From Streptomyces composti (GTDB lineage: Bacteria > Actinomycetota > Actinomycetes > Streptomycetales > Streptomycetaceae): DNA of 64,000 nucleotides. Position numbers and translations under genes: made by a program. This document shows, piece by piece, positions 35,878 through 45,656 of this stretch. The stretch covers positions 1-64,000 of the forward strand of contig NZ_JAATEM010000012.1 in NCBI RefSeq assembly GCF_012034205.1, given 5' to 3'. Under the pieces are notes generated by a model that was given only the letters and a program-made list of their open reading frames with translations, made no database searches and was not told where the DNA came from. Position 1 is the stretch's first letter. Every line of letters starts with the position of its first letter.

Positions 35878-36615
35878 ATGGCTACGCGACTCGTGCAGAT
35901 CAACATGAAGGCGCAGGACGACGCGGCGCTCGGCCGGTTCTGGGCCGAGGTGCTCGGGTGGGGGATCGACAGCGAGGCGCCCGGCGTCACCAATCTCGAA
36001 CCCGTGGGCTTCTCCTACCCCGACCCTTCAGCGGTCTGCATCGACCTCATCGCCGACCCGGAGCCCAAGACGGTCAAGAACCGGGTGCACATCGACCTGG
36101 CCACCACCTCGGCCGCCCACCAGGCGGAGACGGTCGAGCGCCTGCAGAAACTCGGCGCGACGCTCGCCGACGTGGGCCAGGGCGACGTCCCCTGGACGGT
36201 CATGGCCGACCCGGAGGGCAACGAGTTCTGCGTTCTGGAACCCCGTCCGGTCTACCAGGACACGGGGCCGATCGCCGCGGTGGTCGTCGACTGCGCCGAC
36301 CCGCGTCAGATGGCCCGCTTCTGGGGCGAGGCGACGGACTGGACGGTGCACGAGGTCGCCGACGATCACGCGAGCATGCGCTCCAGCGCCGGCGTCGGCC
36401 CCTACCTGGAGTTCGTCCGCACGCCCGACCCCAAGCGCGTATGGAACCGCGTCCACCTCGACATCAGGCCCTACCCCGGCGACGACATGGCGACGGAGGA
36501 GGCCCGCCTGCGCGCCCTGGGCGCCGGAGACCCCGGCATCGATCAGTCCGACATCCACTGGACGATCCTGACCGACCCGGAGGGCAACGAGTTCTGTTTG
36601 CTCACGCCTCGATGA
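35878..36615 (+). CDS. Two-domain VOC family protein
   Basis: A 245-aa protein made of two tandem VOC domains. The first begins MATRLVQINMKAQDDAALGR and has FWAEVLGWGI, KNRVHIDLATTS and DPEGNEFCVLEPRP. The second starts near VVVDCADPRQMARFWGEATD and ends DPEGNEFCLLTPR. The repeated DPEGNEFC boxes mark both halves, so a pseudo-dimer fold is expected. It is related to the single-domain VOC at 34806, probably by duplication. Substrate unknown. It is the last core gene before the accessory island. Confidence 0.87.
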   Translation: MATRLVQINMKAQDDAALGRFWAEVLGWGIDSEAPGVTNLEPVGFSYPDPSAVCIDLIADPEPKTVKNRVHIDLATTSAAHQAETVERLQKLGATLADVGQGDVPWTVMADPEGNEFCVLEPRPVYQDTGPIAAVVVDCADPRQMARFWGEATDWTVHEVADDHASMRSSAGVGPYLEFVRTPDPKRVWNRVHLDIRPYPGDDMATEEARLRALGAGDPGIDQSDIHWTILTDPEGNEFCLLTPR

Positions 36616-36668
36616 CGGGTCTTTGCAGGGGCCCGGGGCGGCTGGAGACTCGGGGGGTACTCGGCCGC

Positions 36669-36890
36669 TCAGCGGTTCTCCGACCAGCCTTGCCGCACCG
36701 CACGCGTGAAGGTGTGCCATGCCTCGGGGCTGACGGAAGCGACTACGTCAGCGCCGACTTTCGAGTCGCGTAGCCATATTCGGTCGCCCCCGGCTCCGCA
36801 CTCGAGGCATTCGCCTCCCGCCCCGTTGCTGTAGGACGACGTGACCCATGCGGGCGGGGGCTGAGTGTTGTTACCGGGCGAGGGTTTCAC
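36669..36890 (-). CDS. DUF397 small protein
   Basis: A 73-aa DUF397 protein: AWVTSSYSNGAGGECLECGA, then DRIWLRDSKVGADVVASV and AWHTFTRAVRQG. The GTG at 36890 overlaps the stop of the XRE gene upstream (GTGA). In Streptomyces, such DUF397/XRE pairs modulate development and antibiotic production (WhiJ-like), and DUF397 proteins may act as antagonists of the partner. Here the pair faces an RsbW-like ATPase. Confidence 0.9.
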   Translation of the reverse strand: MKPSPGNNTQPPPAWVTSSYSNGAGGECLECGAGGDRIWLRDSKVGADVVASVSPEAWHTFTRAVRQGWSENR

Positions 36891-37735
36891 TGTGTGCCTT
36901 CCTTCACCATGTCCTTGATCAGTTGGATGGACCGCCGCGGGCTCAGGGCGGCGGCCCTCAGCTCGTCGAAGGCGCGGTTGTACTCGCGGACATGGGGCTC
37001 GCCCTCCAAGTACATCGCGTCCGTAATGCCATCCCGGTACACGATGTCCGGGTCTTCAGGATCAGGGAACCCCAGCAAGGTGAACGACCCGGTGGTGGGA
37101 CAAGTGCCCGCGTCGAACGGCAACACCTGCAAGGTCACACTCGGCCGATCTACTGCCCCCAACAGGTGCTCCAGTTGCGCCTGCATCAACTCGTGGTCGC
37201 CGATAACCCTGCGTACCGCCCCCTCGCTCACCACGAACCAGCAGTCGGGGGCGTCGGGAGCGTTGAGCATCGACTGACGTTCGAGGCGCACGCGGACGGC
37301 GCGCTCGATGTCCTCAGCAGGCAGGTACGAGCCGCAGGTGTGCAGTTCGCGGGCATACGGCTCTGTCTGGAGGAGACCGGGCAGTACCTCGCACTGATAC
37401 TGGCGCAAGGTGGAAGCGTCCTGTTCAAGGCCGATGTAGATGGAAAACCATTGGGGCACGCCCGAGCCGTGTACCTGCCACCAGCTACGTGTCTTGGCCT
37501 GACGGGCCAGTGACTTCAGGAACTCGCGGAGCTCGTCCGTGGTGCCGTAGAAGCGGCACAACGCGTCCACGTCGGACGGCTGGACCCGCCCGCTGCCGGT
37601 CTCCATGCGATTGACCTTGGAACCGCTCCAGTCCAACGCCTCGCCGACCTGAGCGCAGGTGAGCGCACTCTGCTCGCGGAGCTTCTTCAGCTCGATCGAC
37701 AGGCGACGCCGGCGGGCGGTGGGTGATCCGGCCAT
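36887..37735 (-). CDS. XRE-family regulator with DUF5753 sensor domain (WhiJ-like)
   Basis: A 282-aa transcription factor. The N-terminal HTH (residues about 10-65) reads LREQSALTCAQVGEALDWSG with SKVNRMETGSGRVQPSDVDA. DUF5753 follows from about residue 95: YIGLEQDASTLRQYQCEVLP, GLLQTEPYARELH, and VTLQVLPFDAG in the middle. It overlaps DUF397 by 4 nt. It is divergent from the ATPase gene at 37950, with an imperfect inverted repeat between, a likely operator. Streptomyces has many such paralogues; this copy marks one edge of the accessory island. Confidence 0.9.
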   Translation of the reverse strand: MAGSPTARRRRLSIELKKLREQSALTCAQVGEALDWSGSKVNRMETGSGRVQPSDVDALCRFYGTTDELREFLKSLARQAKTRSWWQVHGSGVPQWFSIYIGLEQDASTLRQYQCEVLPGLLQTEPYARELHTCGSYLPAEDIERAVRVRLERQSMLNAPDAPDCWFVVSEGAVRRVIGDHELMQAQLEHLLGAVDRPSVTLQVLPFDAGTCPTTGSFTLLGFPDPEDPDIVYRDGITDAMYLEGEPHVREYNRAFDELRAAALSPRRSIQLIKDMVKEGTQ

Positions 37736-37810
37736 ATCAACCCCGTTTCGGATAGCGGACGTTCAGTCTTGCGCCAAGGCTTGTGCCTGCCAATCACTCG
37801 GTCGTGGGAA

Positions 37811-37837
37811 TCCCGCCGTGCACATTGCACGACGGGA
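37811..37837. promoter_or_regulatory. Inverted repeat between XRE regulator and ATPase genes
   Basis: TCCCGCCGTGCA - CAT - TGCACGACGGGA, arms matching at 11 of 12 positions, in the 214-bp divergent region. It is a candidate operator for the XRE protein. Confidence 0.55.
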
Positions 37838-37949
37838 TACGCGAGCTCCACTCTGGTGGCGAAGCAACGCACCGTGATGCCCCATGACTGGCAGTCGTCC
37901 ATGGGGTCACGTCGCGCGGAGAGGGGTTCTCGTGGGCCAGGAAGCATGC

Positions 37950-38576
37950 ATGAGACAAACGTCATGGGATCTGGCCTTCACGGCCGAACCCAAGGAGGTG
38001 GCGGGGCTGCGCCGAGTCATGCGGTCGCACTTAGCCCTCTGGGAACTGCACGAGGTCATCGACCAAGCTCAGCTCTGTGTCAGCGAGTTGGTGGCCAACG
38101 TCATCACGCACGTCGGCCCCGGGACGCCGGCCACGCTCGGCGTCTCGATGAACGGAATGCGGCTACGCATCGAGGTCCGTGACCCGGACACTCGCGCCCT
38201 GCCCACCCTGCTCGACGCGAACATGGAGTCGGAGGGCGGCCGAGGCATGGCTCTGATCGACGCACTCGCCGAACGGTGGGGCGTTGAGCTCGGCCCCGAC
38301 CGCAAGGTCACCTGGTGCGAGCTGGCGACCGGACTCACCTCCCCGAGCACCCCTGTGGAGACCTCCGGAGGCAGGCGGACCGAGGCGCGGGGGACGTACA
38401 CAGATACGACCCAGCACTGTCTGTCGGGCGTGGGCAGGGATGGGCGAGTGATGGCTGAGGAGTCGGTGATCACCGTCATCACGGACTACCTGCACTGGCT
38501 GCGTGCACACGGTTGTGATGTGGAGTCAGCACTGGACCGTGTGCAGACGCGGTACGAGGCGGAGCTGGGGAGGTGA
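37950..38576 (+). CDS. RsbW-like histidine-kinase-type ATPase (anti-sigma-like)
   Basis: A 208-aa protein with an HATPase_c_2 domain in the N-terminal 135 residues: VSELVANVITHVGPGTPATL is the N-box, DPDTRALPTL the nearby loop, and EGGRGMALIDALAERWGVEL the G2-like box. The C-terminal 75 residues have no recognised domain (SALDRVQTRYEAELGR). It faces the XRE/DUF397 pair, a three-gene arrangement repeated across Streptomyces genomes. The ATG at 37950 was chosen over one 22 codons upstream. Phosphorylation partner unknown. Confidence 0.85.
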   Translation: MRQTSWDLAFTAEPKEVAGLRRVMRSHLALWELHEVIDQAQLCVSELVANVITHVGPGTPATLGVSMNGMRLRIEVRDPDTRALPTLLDANMESEGGRGMALIDALAERWGVELGPDRKVTWCELATGLTSPSTPVETSGGRRTEARGTYTDTTQHCLSGVGRDGRVMAEESVITVITDYLHWLRAHGCDVESALDRVQTRYEAELGR

Positions 38577-38647
38577 CGCGCACAAAGCAGTCGGTGGTCG
38601 TCGGCCACCTCCCCGTGGTCGGGCATGAGACGGATGCTGGATCTACG

Positions 38648-40516
38648 TCAGTCGTGCCGTGCTCTCGCGAAGAAGCCCACGTCGGGTTCTTCCGGAGTGC
38701 CTACGAGCAGTGCGCGGTCGAGCAAGATGTTGTTGTGCTCGCAGCTCGTCTCCGGGAGCATCACGCAAGCGTGACAGGCGGCGAGGTTCGTCCCGGCGGT
38801 GCCCGATGCCTCCGCCTCCATGCACAGCGGGTCGGAGGAGCACCATGCGGCGCGGCGGAGGGCCGAACGCACCGTGCGGTCGAGCAGCTCGGGTTCGCCC
38901 TGTGCGACGAGACCGCCCAGACTGCCGGCCGAGTCGCTCGTCGCGGTGTAGACGAGCAGTCCGGCCATGTCGTCGGCCGCGTACAGACGTTCGCGCAGGG
39001 ACGCGGAGGGATAGCCCGCCTCCAGGCTCCACTCGTTGATCAACACGTGCGCCAGCGTGTGCAGCAGAACCATGCGAGGTGTGGCCGGGGACGGCACGGC
39101 CCGGCTCGGGTCGGGGGCGCGCTGCTCCAGGAGGCGTTGGTGGGCGGCGCGCATGCGCTCGACCCGGGCCGCCACCGCCGTCGCCTTCTCCCAGGCGCCC
39201 AGCCGGCCCTCGTCCAGGCGGAGGAAGACGCCCTCGCCGCGGACCTCCATGGCCGGCAGCCAGCGCAGCGGCTTCTGGGAGAGCGGCATCTCCTTGATGT
39301 CCGTGGTCGACTCGGCGTCGACGAGGCGGGTGAACGCCTTCAGGGCGCGCACCTCTCGGAGCTTCTTCACCAGCATCGGTCCGGTGACCCCGAGGGGCTC
39401 GAGCACGCTCTGATCGCCCAGCGGGGGCTCGCAGACGAACTGCTCGTCGCGAGAGTGGTCGCTCTCCTCGTTTCCGGCGCGGAGCCGTTCGTACTCCTTG
39501 TTGCGCAGGGCGCGATAGCGGTGGTCGAAGGAGGCGTCCGTCTCGCCGTCAGGATCCTCCTCGCGTTCCGCTGCGAGCAGCTCCATCACCTCGTCCAGCG
39601 TGACGGGCCACACACCCTCGTCGAACACGGCGTCCAGATAGATCTGGACGGCCGCCCTGTCGTCGTACTTCCTGAGCTTCTCCCAGTGACCTGCGAGCGG
39701 ATCCGCTCGGCCGCTGCTCCACGGCGGGATGGAGAGAGCCGACTTGAGCACCGGCTGCCAAACCGAGGAGGAACCGCGCTGCAAGGTGCGCAGGGGGAGC
39801 CCGCACTCCTGATTCGGGGCCGTGGAGCCCAGCCAAGGGCGAGTGCCTCTGCAGGTGAGTCCCAAGTCCTTGAGGGCGCTCTTGCGGAAGGAACCCTCCA
39901 TCGAGACCTCCGGAGCCCGTCCGCAGGTGCAGGAGACGAGGATGGAGCGGAGCGAGGAGGTCCGCCCGGACGTGCGGAGCATGAGTCTGCCGCCGCACTT
40001 GCCGGCCGCCGTGGAAGATCGGTCCTCGGAGCGATGTACCCAGTGCCAGTACGGGAACTCGCCCAGGTGGCCGGCCTCGCAGGCGACGACGAAACGAGAG
40101 GGCACGAGCTCCGTCTCGCAGGTTCCGCAGACGCTGCGGCCGGCGGGCGGGTTGAAGTCGCGGTGGGGTTGCAGTTCGTTGCACCCGGGGCACGAGTGCA
40201 TCTGCGGGAAGCGGCGGACCCGCAGGCCGTCCTTGCTGGTGTCGCCGGATGCAGGCGGCAGTCGGAAGTGGTCGACACCGAGCAGCCGTTCCAGCCGCCG
40301 CTCGTGGATCCTCGGCGACTCGTCGGCACTCCAGCTCCGGTCGGCCTCGTCCAGCCCCGAGACGATGAAGGACTCGTGGTCGACGGCGATGAGCGACCCC
40401 ACGCCGTACGTGGTGATGGCCTGGCTTCGGCGGACCGTACCGCGACGCAGAAAGGTGTGGACGGGGACGTTCGCGTTCGTGCCGGTCCGGCGGCGACGGG
40501 CGGGCGGTGGGGTCAT
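38648..40516 (-). CDS. drmB: DrmB-like protein with C-terminal DUF1998 zinc domain
   Basis: A 622-aa protein that matches the DISARM component DrmB in its opening (RRGTVRRSQAITTYGVGSLI, SGLDE and HERRLERLLGVDHFRLPPA). It has zinc-like pairs CPGCNELQPH, CGTCETELV and CEAGHLGEFPYWHW in the first third. The C-terminal DUF1998 part has LLHTLAHVLINEWSLEAGYP and a cysteine cluster CSSDPLCMEAE with ACHACVMLPETSCE. In DISARM, DrmB works with the DrmA helicase. The ATG at 40516 overlaps the DrmA stop by 4 nt. It is the last gene of block A. The role here, binding DNA or coupling to the helicase, is inference. Confidence 0.88.
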   Translation of the reverse strand: MTPPPARRRRTGTNANVPVHTFLRRGTVRRSQAITTYGVGSLIAVDHESFIVSGLDEADRSWSADESPRIHERRLERLLGVDHFRLPPASGDTSKDGLRVRRFPQMHSCPGCNELQPHRDFNPPAGRSVCGTCETELVPSRFVVACEAGHLGEFPYWHWVHRSEDRSSTAAGKCGGRLMLRTSGRTSSLRSILVSCTCGRAPEVSMEGSFRKSALKDLGLTCRGTRPWLGSTAPNQECGLPLRTLQRGSSSVWQPVLKSALSIPPWSSGRADPLAGHWEKLRKYDDRAAVQIYLDAVFDEGVWPVTLDEVMELLAAEREEDPDGETDASFDHRYRALRNKEYERLRAGNEESDHSRDEQFVCEPPLGDQSVLEPLGVTGPMLVKKLREVRALKAFTRLVDAESTTDIKEMPLSQKPLRWLPAMEVRGEGVFLRLDEGRLGAWEKATAVAARVERMRAAHQRLLEQRAPDPSRAVPSPATPRMVLLHTLAHVLINEWSLEAGYPSASLRERLYAADDMAGLLVYTATSDSAGSLGGLVAQGEPELLDRTVRSALRRAAWCSSDPLCMEAEASGTAGTNLAACHACVMLPETSCEHNNILLDRALLVGTPEEPDVGFFARARHD

Positions 40517-43500
40517 CGGGTTCCCTCCATGAACAGGGCGGTCTCGGCGTCGACGTCGCGCAGGCTCCAGAGCGTGGACCACGCGTACCTGTCCTCCGAC
40601 TCGTCGTCGTAGGCCTTCAGGAGCGACGGGGTCCTCTTGCCCGGCTTCGGTTCGAAGAGCAGCCCACCGTGGGCGTCGGCCTGCTTGAGCCACCACTCGA
40701 CGAACTCGTCGAACCCTTGGGAGACGGCCTCGGCCTCCTCGGGGGCGACCGCGCTCGCGCGGTCCATCAGCAGTGTCTTGATTCGGTCGCGGAGGATGTC
40801 CTCGTAGGACTCGACCTTGCCCGCGCCTTCGTTGGGGCGGGCCTCCGGGATCAGGATGCGGGCGAGAGCGACGATCACCGCATGCAGACCCCGTTCGCGT
40901 GCGCGGGCGGAGAAGGGGGTCACGGAGGTGGACTCGACCTCGCGGTAGAGGGCGGAGTGGAAGTTCTGGAAGTTCTCGTAGTGGGAGCGGTCACGGGCGC
41001 GCGCCGCGTTGAGCATGACCGCGACCAGGCCGGGACGGGCCCGGCCGACCCGGCTGGTCGCCTGGATGTACTCGGCGGTCGTCTGCGGCTGCCCCATCAC
41101 TGCCATCAGCCCGAGTCGATCCACGTCCACCCCCACCGCGATCATGTTCGTGGCGAGCAGGACGTCCACGGTGTCGGGGTCGGGCAGCCTCTTCTCGATG
41201 CCCTTCAGACGCGCGGGGATCTCACTGGCGTCGATACGGCTGGTCAACTCCGAGTAGTTGGGGATCGAGCGTACGGCCACGCCCTCGCGCTCCGCGAGCA
41301 GCTCCAGGTAGGCCGGCACGTCGTCATGGACCTGGAGCTCGGCCGCGGAGAGCAGGCGCAGGCTGTTGAAGTAGCCGACGAGGCTCCAGTAGGCGTCACG
41401 CACCTCGTCCGTGGTGTTCGCGTGCCGTGCCCTGTGCAGGAGCGTGGCGTACGTCCGGATGAGCAGCGTGGACTGACTGGTGCCCGGGGCCAGCAGCCCG
41501 ACGTAGCGGCGGCTCGCCTTTGCCTCGCGCGGTGACTCCACCGCGAACCACGAGTCGCGGGCGTCCAGGCCGGCGGGCGGGAACTGCCGCACCTCACGAG
41601 CGAAGAGGTGGCGTCCCTGGTCGGCCGCCCGACGGATGGTCGCCGTGGAGGCGATCACCTTGGGGCGGTCGGCCAGCGCGTCCACGGCCGTCTCGTACAG
41701 GCCGGTCAACGTGCCCAACGGTCCTGAGATCAGGTGCAGTTCGTCCTGGACGATCAACTCCGGAGGAGGCGTGGGGTCGTTCGGGTCGTCGAGGTTGAAC
41801 AGGGCGGAGGTCTTCGGACGCCACGGCATGGAGGCGAACTTGTCGACGGTGGCGATCACCAAGGTGGGGCGTGCGTCGTAGACCGCCTCGTCGACCAGAT
41901 GAACGGGCAGGCCGTCCCTGAAGTCGCAGCCGGCGTCGGGGCAGCGGACGTACATCCGCCTGGCGTCTTCGTCGACCTCGTAGTTCCTGGCATCCAGACC
42001 CGTGCCGCACCAGGGGCAGGCGTGCAGCTGGACGGGGTTCTCGGTGGCGAGCCGTTTGGAGAGGTTGGCCCGCAGCTCGTCGAGCCGTGCGGCGGCCACG
42101 GACAGTTCGTTCGGCGTGGCCGAGCGCCCGACCCACATGCCGACGGAGAACTCCTCATGACCCAACTCGGGCGTCCGGCGCCGCAGGTTCTCCATGGCGC
42201 AGAGCAGGATTACCGCGCGTTCGAACTGCTGCAGCGTGAGCAGCCGCAGGGTGTAGCGCATGATCACGGTGACACCGCCGCCGTCCGGGCCTTTGCGGAT
42301 GCGCCGCAGGAAGGACGTGAGGGCGATCAGCCCGAGATAGGCCTCCGTCTTGCCACCACCGGTGGGGAACCAGAGCAGGTCGGAGATCCTTCGATCGTCG
42401 TGCTTCGGGTCGTCGATGCCCGCCAGGCAGAGCAGCATGAAGGCGATCTGGAAGGGACGCCACCGGCCGGCAGCCGGGTCGGGCGCACCGGTGCGTCCGC
42501 CCTTGACCCAGGCGCTCCGCGCCCGCTGGTCCGCCATGGCCCGGTTGGCGAGCCGGAACGCCCTCATGAGATCCGGCTTGGTGCGCAGCAGGTCGATACC
42601 CGCACGGATACGACCGAGCGCCTCACGGCATGCCCTCACCTGCTCCCGCGCGGGCCCTTCGTGCGGGCCGCCCGCCAGCGCGTCCGCCTCCACCGCCTTG
42701 CGGTCGATCCAGTCCTCGTACCCCTGGGCCAGAGCTTCCAGGGCGGCCAGAACCTCTGCGTCGGGGTTCTCGGCGAGGCCGAGCATGGACAGCGAGGAAC
42801 TGTCGATCTCCGGGTTGGAGTCGGTGAGCAATACCTCCACGCTGGGCACGAACTCGGTGCGCACCTCCGGGACTGCGGCGGTGCGGGCGTCGTCCACGCC
42901 TATCGGCGAAGGATCCCAGTCCCAGGCGGCGGCGCAACCGTGCCCGACCGCGAAGGTCGGGGCGTGACGGTGCAGCAGTCGGCTGGTGGCGATCTCCGGA
43001 TCGTGGGCGGAGTCCGGAGCCGGACGCTCGACGAACGCGCTGGAGCCGTTGGCGGCTCGGATCTTGAGACGGCACTGGAAGAGGGCGAAGGCGTCCTGGA
43101 GGTCCCGTTCCCCGACCTTCTGCGTGTTGACCAGCGTCACCGTCACGGTGACCGTGTTCGTGGTCGGGTCGGCGCGGCGGACGATGATGCGCAGCTGGGC
43201 TCGTTCGTCCAGGTCCACGCGCTTGTCGCCGACCGAGGTGGTGACGTCGACCGTCTCGGGAGGCAGCGAGAGTTCCCTGCGGTGCCACCGTTCCCGCTGT
43301 TCGGCCGTGGTGCGAGCCTCGGCCCGGCGGGCCGGGATCGGCTTTCCTTCGGCGTCGCGGGGTTCGTAGACGGCCGCATACGTGGAGATCGTGATCGTGC
43401 CGCACTCGGCCGGATCGACCGCGAAGGTCAGCCCCATGGAGGAGGGACGTTTGTCCCCGGAGACACCGATGTCGTCGGTATCGGCGGCCTCCTCCGCGTC

Positions 43501-43755
43501 CCCACGCGTGGAGACGGGCGCGGTGTCCAGACCGTCCTGCTCGGCGGCGTTCTCGCGCCTCCTCTCCCTGGAGGCACGCGGATACAGCACCCCGGTCAGA
43601 TACCGGTCGATCGGCGCGTCCTGGTCGAGGACCTCCGCCCTCTCTTCGGGGTCGGCCTCCTCGTCGGGGCCGAAGAGTTCACGGCGGAGCCCCGCGAGCA
43701 GTTCTTCGTCGCGCACCCGGTAGTGCTCGGCATGCGGGTCTGTCGTCTGCGTCAT
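40513..43755 (-). CDS. drmA: DrmA-like SF2 helicase
   Basis: A 1080-aa motor protein. The N-terminal part opens with LLAGLRRELFGP and VLYPRASRE, the opening of DrmA-type proteins; a beta-rich middle follows. Helicase motif I is LWFPTGGGKTEAYLGL (residues about 460-475), with a DELH-type motif II in LIVQDELHLISGPLGTL (about 672) and motif VI in QATSRVGRARPG (about 905). A Cys-x2-Cys / Cys-x4-Cys insert (ACPWCGTGLD, CPDAGCDF) sits between motifs I and II. It overlaps UvrD-like and DrmB genes by 4 nt each. In DISARM, DrmA with DrmB binds DNA and blocks phage entry DNA; the pairing is conserved here. Confidence 0.87.
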   Translation of the reverse strand: MTQTTDPHAEHYRVRDEELLAGLRRELFGPDEEADPEERAEVLDQDAPIDRYLTGVLYPRASRERRRENAAEQDGLDTAPVSTRGDAEEAADTDDIGVSGDKRPSSMGLTFAVDPAECGTITISTYAAVYEPRDAEGKPIPARRAEARTTAEQRERWHRRELSLPPETVDVTTSVGDKRVDLDERAQLRIIVRRADPTTNTVTVTVTLVNTQKVGERDLQDAFALFQCRLKIRAANGSSAFVERPAPDSAHDPEIATSRLLHRHAPTFAVGHGCAAAWDWDPSPIGVDDARTAAVPEVRTEFVPSVEVLLTDSNPEIDSSSLSMLGLAENPDAEVLAALEALAQGYEDWIDRKAVEADALAGGPHEGPAREQVRACREALGRIRAGIDLLRTKPDLMRAFRLANRAMADQRARSAWVKGGRTGAPDPAAGRWRPFQIAFMLLCLAGIDDPKHDDRRISDLLWFPTGGGKTEAYLGLIALTSFLRRIRKGPDGGGVTVIMRYTLRLLTLQQFERAVILLCAMENLRRRTPELGHEEFSVGMWVGRSATPNELSVAAARLDELRANLSKRLATENPVQLHACPWCGTGLDARNYEVDEDARRMYVRCPDAGCDFRDGLPVHLVDEAVYDARPTLVIATVDKFASMPWRPKTSALFNLDDPNDPTPPPELIVQDELHLISGPLGTLTGLYETAVDALADRPKVIASTATIRRAADQGRHLFAREVRQFPPAGLDARDSWFAVESPREAKASRRYVGLLAPGTSQSTLLIRTYATLLHRARHANTTDEVRDAYWSLVGYFNSLRLLSAAELQVHDDVPAYLELLAEREGVAVRSIPNYSELTSRIDASEIPARLKGIEKRLPDPDTVDVLLATNMIAVGVDVDRLGLMAVMGQPQTTAEYIQATSRVGRARPGLVAVMLNAARARDRSHYENFQNFHSALYREVESTSVTPFSARARERGLHAVIVALARILIPEARPNEGAGKVESYEDILRDRIKTLLMDRASAVAPEEAEAVSQGFDEFVEWWLKQADAHGGLLFEPKPGKRTPSLLKAYDDESEDRYAWSTLWSLRDVDAETALFMEGTR

Positions 43756-45656
43756 GCGCGCTGCTCCTCGTCTCTGTCGGCGCTGCGGTACCACCCGATC
43801 CCGGTGATGCGCGGGGCGATCCACACGCCCCGATCCCCGAGTCCGGCGTTGGCGCCGGCGGCGATGCTGCCGGTCACGGTCTCCAAGGTGTCGATCCGCA
43901 GGCCGTGGATCTCGTCGGGCCACCAGGGCTCCCACGACCGGCTGACCTTCTGCACCTGGAACAGCCCTTCACGGAACCGTTCGGACATCTCCCCGATCTC
44001 CCGTCCCCGGTGCAGCAGGGCGTAGGGCGGGCTCTGGTACTCACCCGTCGGCATGTCGTGGCGCCTGCGCAGCACCACCTCGTCCCCTGGGTGCACTCGT
44101 TCCAGGAGGTAGGTCTGGGTCTCTGCGCCTCCGGTGTCATAGGCGGGTGGGTTGTCGCGGCACACGTCGCCCGCCTCGGCGACGATCCCGAATCTCTCCC
44201 AGGACTTCCAGCCGCCGACGTACCGGCGGCCGTTGCTTCTGGCCCCGGCTCTTCGGAACTTCGGCAGCTCGGGGGAGCCCACGTGGTAGAGGTCGTGACG
44301 GGCCCGGGTCATCGCCACGTACAGGGCGCGGGCCTCGGCGGGGAGGTCCAGCTCCTCCTTGTGCTGCTTGCGGAGCTCGACGACGGTCGGTGGCGTCAGG
44401 ACGATCACCTGGTCGAACTCCAGGCCCTTGGCCCGGTGCACGGTGGAGACGACGAGCCGGGTGGTCTCCGGATCGGCGGCCTCGTCCGGGAACCGACCGT
44501 CGGCCGCCGCCCGGCGCAGCCGTTCCAGGTCGAGCACATCGCGCCCGGCGCCGCGTGCGACCCGGCGCAACACTGTCCAGAGAGCGTCCGTGTTCGGCTC
44601 GTACGGCAGAGGTATTTCACCGAGGAGGGCGCGGAACCGGTCCTCGGTGAGCCCTGTCGCCTCGGTGCGGCGCAGCAGCTCGGCCACCCAGTACGGCACC
44701 GGTCGCTCCTCCAGGGGGCGACGTAGCCGGTGCTCGACGCCGTGCTTGTGGAGCAGGTCGGAGACCACCAGGGCCTGCCGATTGTCGCGGGAGAGGATCG
44801 CACAGGTGTCGGAGAGGTCTCGCAGATTGTTCAGGGTGAGGGGATCGGTGAGGTCCGCCAGAGCATTTTCCGGATCCAGGAGCAGGTCGCGCAGTTCCTC
44901 GTAGAGCCGCCCCGCCTCCTCCGCGTCGGTGACCTGCTGCAGTCGGGGGCCGTGGGCCAACGCGACCCTGGCCTCGGGGGTCACCGCACGGAAGTTCCGG
45001 GTGAGCTGCAGCTCCACCAGGTCGTCGGGGAACGAGCAGCGCAGCCAGTCGAAGAACCGGCCCGTCTCGTCGGCGCGCTCGGACGGGTCCTTGATCTGGA
45101 ATCCGTAGACCGACTGGGCGGCGTCCCCGACCATCGTGAAGCCGCAGCTGTCCTGGTACCGGTCGAGCACCGCCTCCACTAGTTCCCGGCGGACCCCCAG
45201 GAGGTCCTGTACCTCGTCGATCATGACGTGGGCGGGAGGCACCGAGTCCCCGATCTCCAACGCGCCCTTCTCTATGGCGTCGGTCGCCGCGATGATCCGG
45301 TCGTCGAACCCCACCGAGCCCCACTCGCCGTTCGGGCAGGCCTGGGCCAGCACCCCGTAGGCCCAGGCGTCGAAGGTCTGAGCGCGCACCCGGCGGGCCC
45401 GATCACCGTGTCGGGCGATGCGCTCCCGCAGCTCCCGGGCGGCCGCCCGGGAGAAGGTGAGCACCAGGATCTCGGCCGCCTGTAGCGCCTCTTCGGGGTC
45501 CCCGTGGCCGCACAGCGCGTCGAGCCGACGCACCAGTGTGTGCGTCTTGCCGGCCCCGGCCTGTGCGGTGACGAGGACCCTGGCGTCCCAGGGCTGCTCG
45601 ACCACGGCCCGCTGCTCGGCGGTGAGCGCGGGACTGTCGAGGTACGCGTCGGTCAC
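43752..45656 (-). CDS. UvrD/Rep-like SF1 helicase
   Basis: A 634-aa superfamily 1A helicase. Motif I is TAQAGAGKTHTLVRR (about residue 34), the Ia box TFSRAAARELRERI, motif II VMIDEVQDLLGV (about 147), and motif III DAAQSVYGFQ. The C-terminal motifs are TVHRAKGLEFDQVIVL and LYVAMTRARHDLYH. It starts at GTG 45656, overlapping the 1587-aa gene by 4 nt. No nuclease domain is obvious. It is a normal length for a stand-alone UvrD family member. In block A it could unwind DNA for the other helicases; a UvrD-like factor is not a canonical DISARM component. Confidence 0.87.
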   Translation of the reverse strand: MTDAYLDSPALTAEQRAVVEQPWDARVLVTAQAGAGKTHTLVRRLDALCGHGDPEEALQAAEILVLTFSRAAARELRERIARHGDRARRVRAQTFDAWAYGVLAQACPNGEWGSVGFDDRIIAATDAIEKGALEIGDSVPPAHVMIDEVQDLLGVRRELVEAVLDRYQDSCGFTMVGDAAQSVYGFQIKDPSERADETGRFFDWLRCSFPDDLVELQLTRNFRAVTPEARVALAHGPRLQQVTDAEEAGRLYEELRDLLLDPENALADLTDPLTLNNLRDLSDTCAILSRDNRQALVVSDLLHKHGVEHRLRRPLEERPVPYWVAELLRRTEATGLTEDRFRALLGEIPLPYEPNTDALWTVLRRVARGAGRDVLDLERLRRAAADGRFPDEAADPETTRLVVSTVHRAKGLEFDQVIVLTPPTVVELRKQHKEELDLPAEARALYVAMTRARHDLYHVGSPELPKFRRAGARSNGRRYVGGWKSWERFGIVAEAGDVCRDNPPAYDTGGAETQTYLLERVHPGDEVVLRRRHDMPTGEYQSPPYALLHRGREIGEMSERFREGLFQVQKVSRSWEPWWPDEIHGLRIDTLETVTGSIAAGANAGLGDRGVWIAPRITGIGWYRSADRDEEQRA

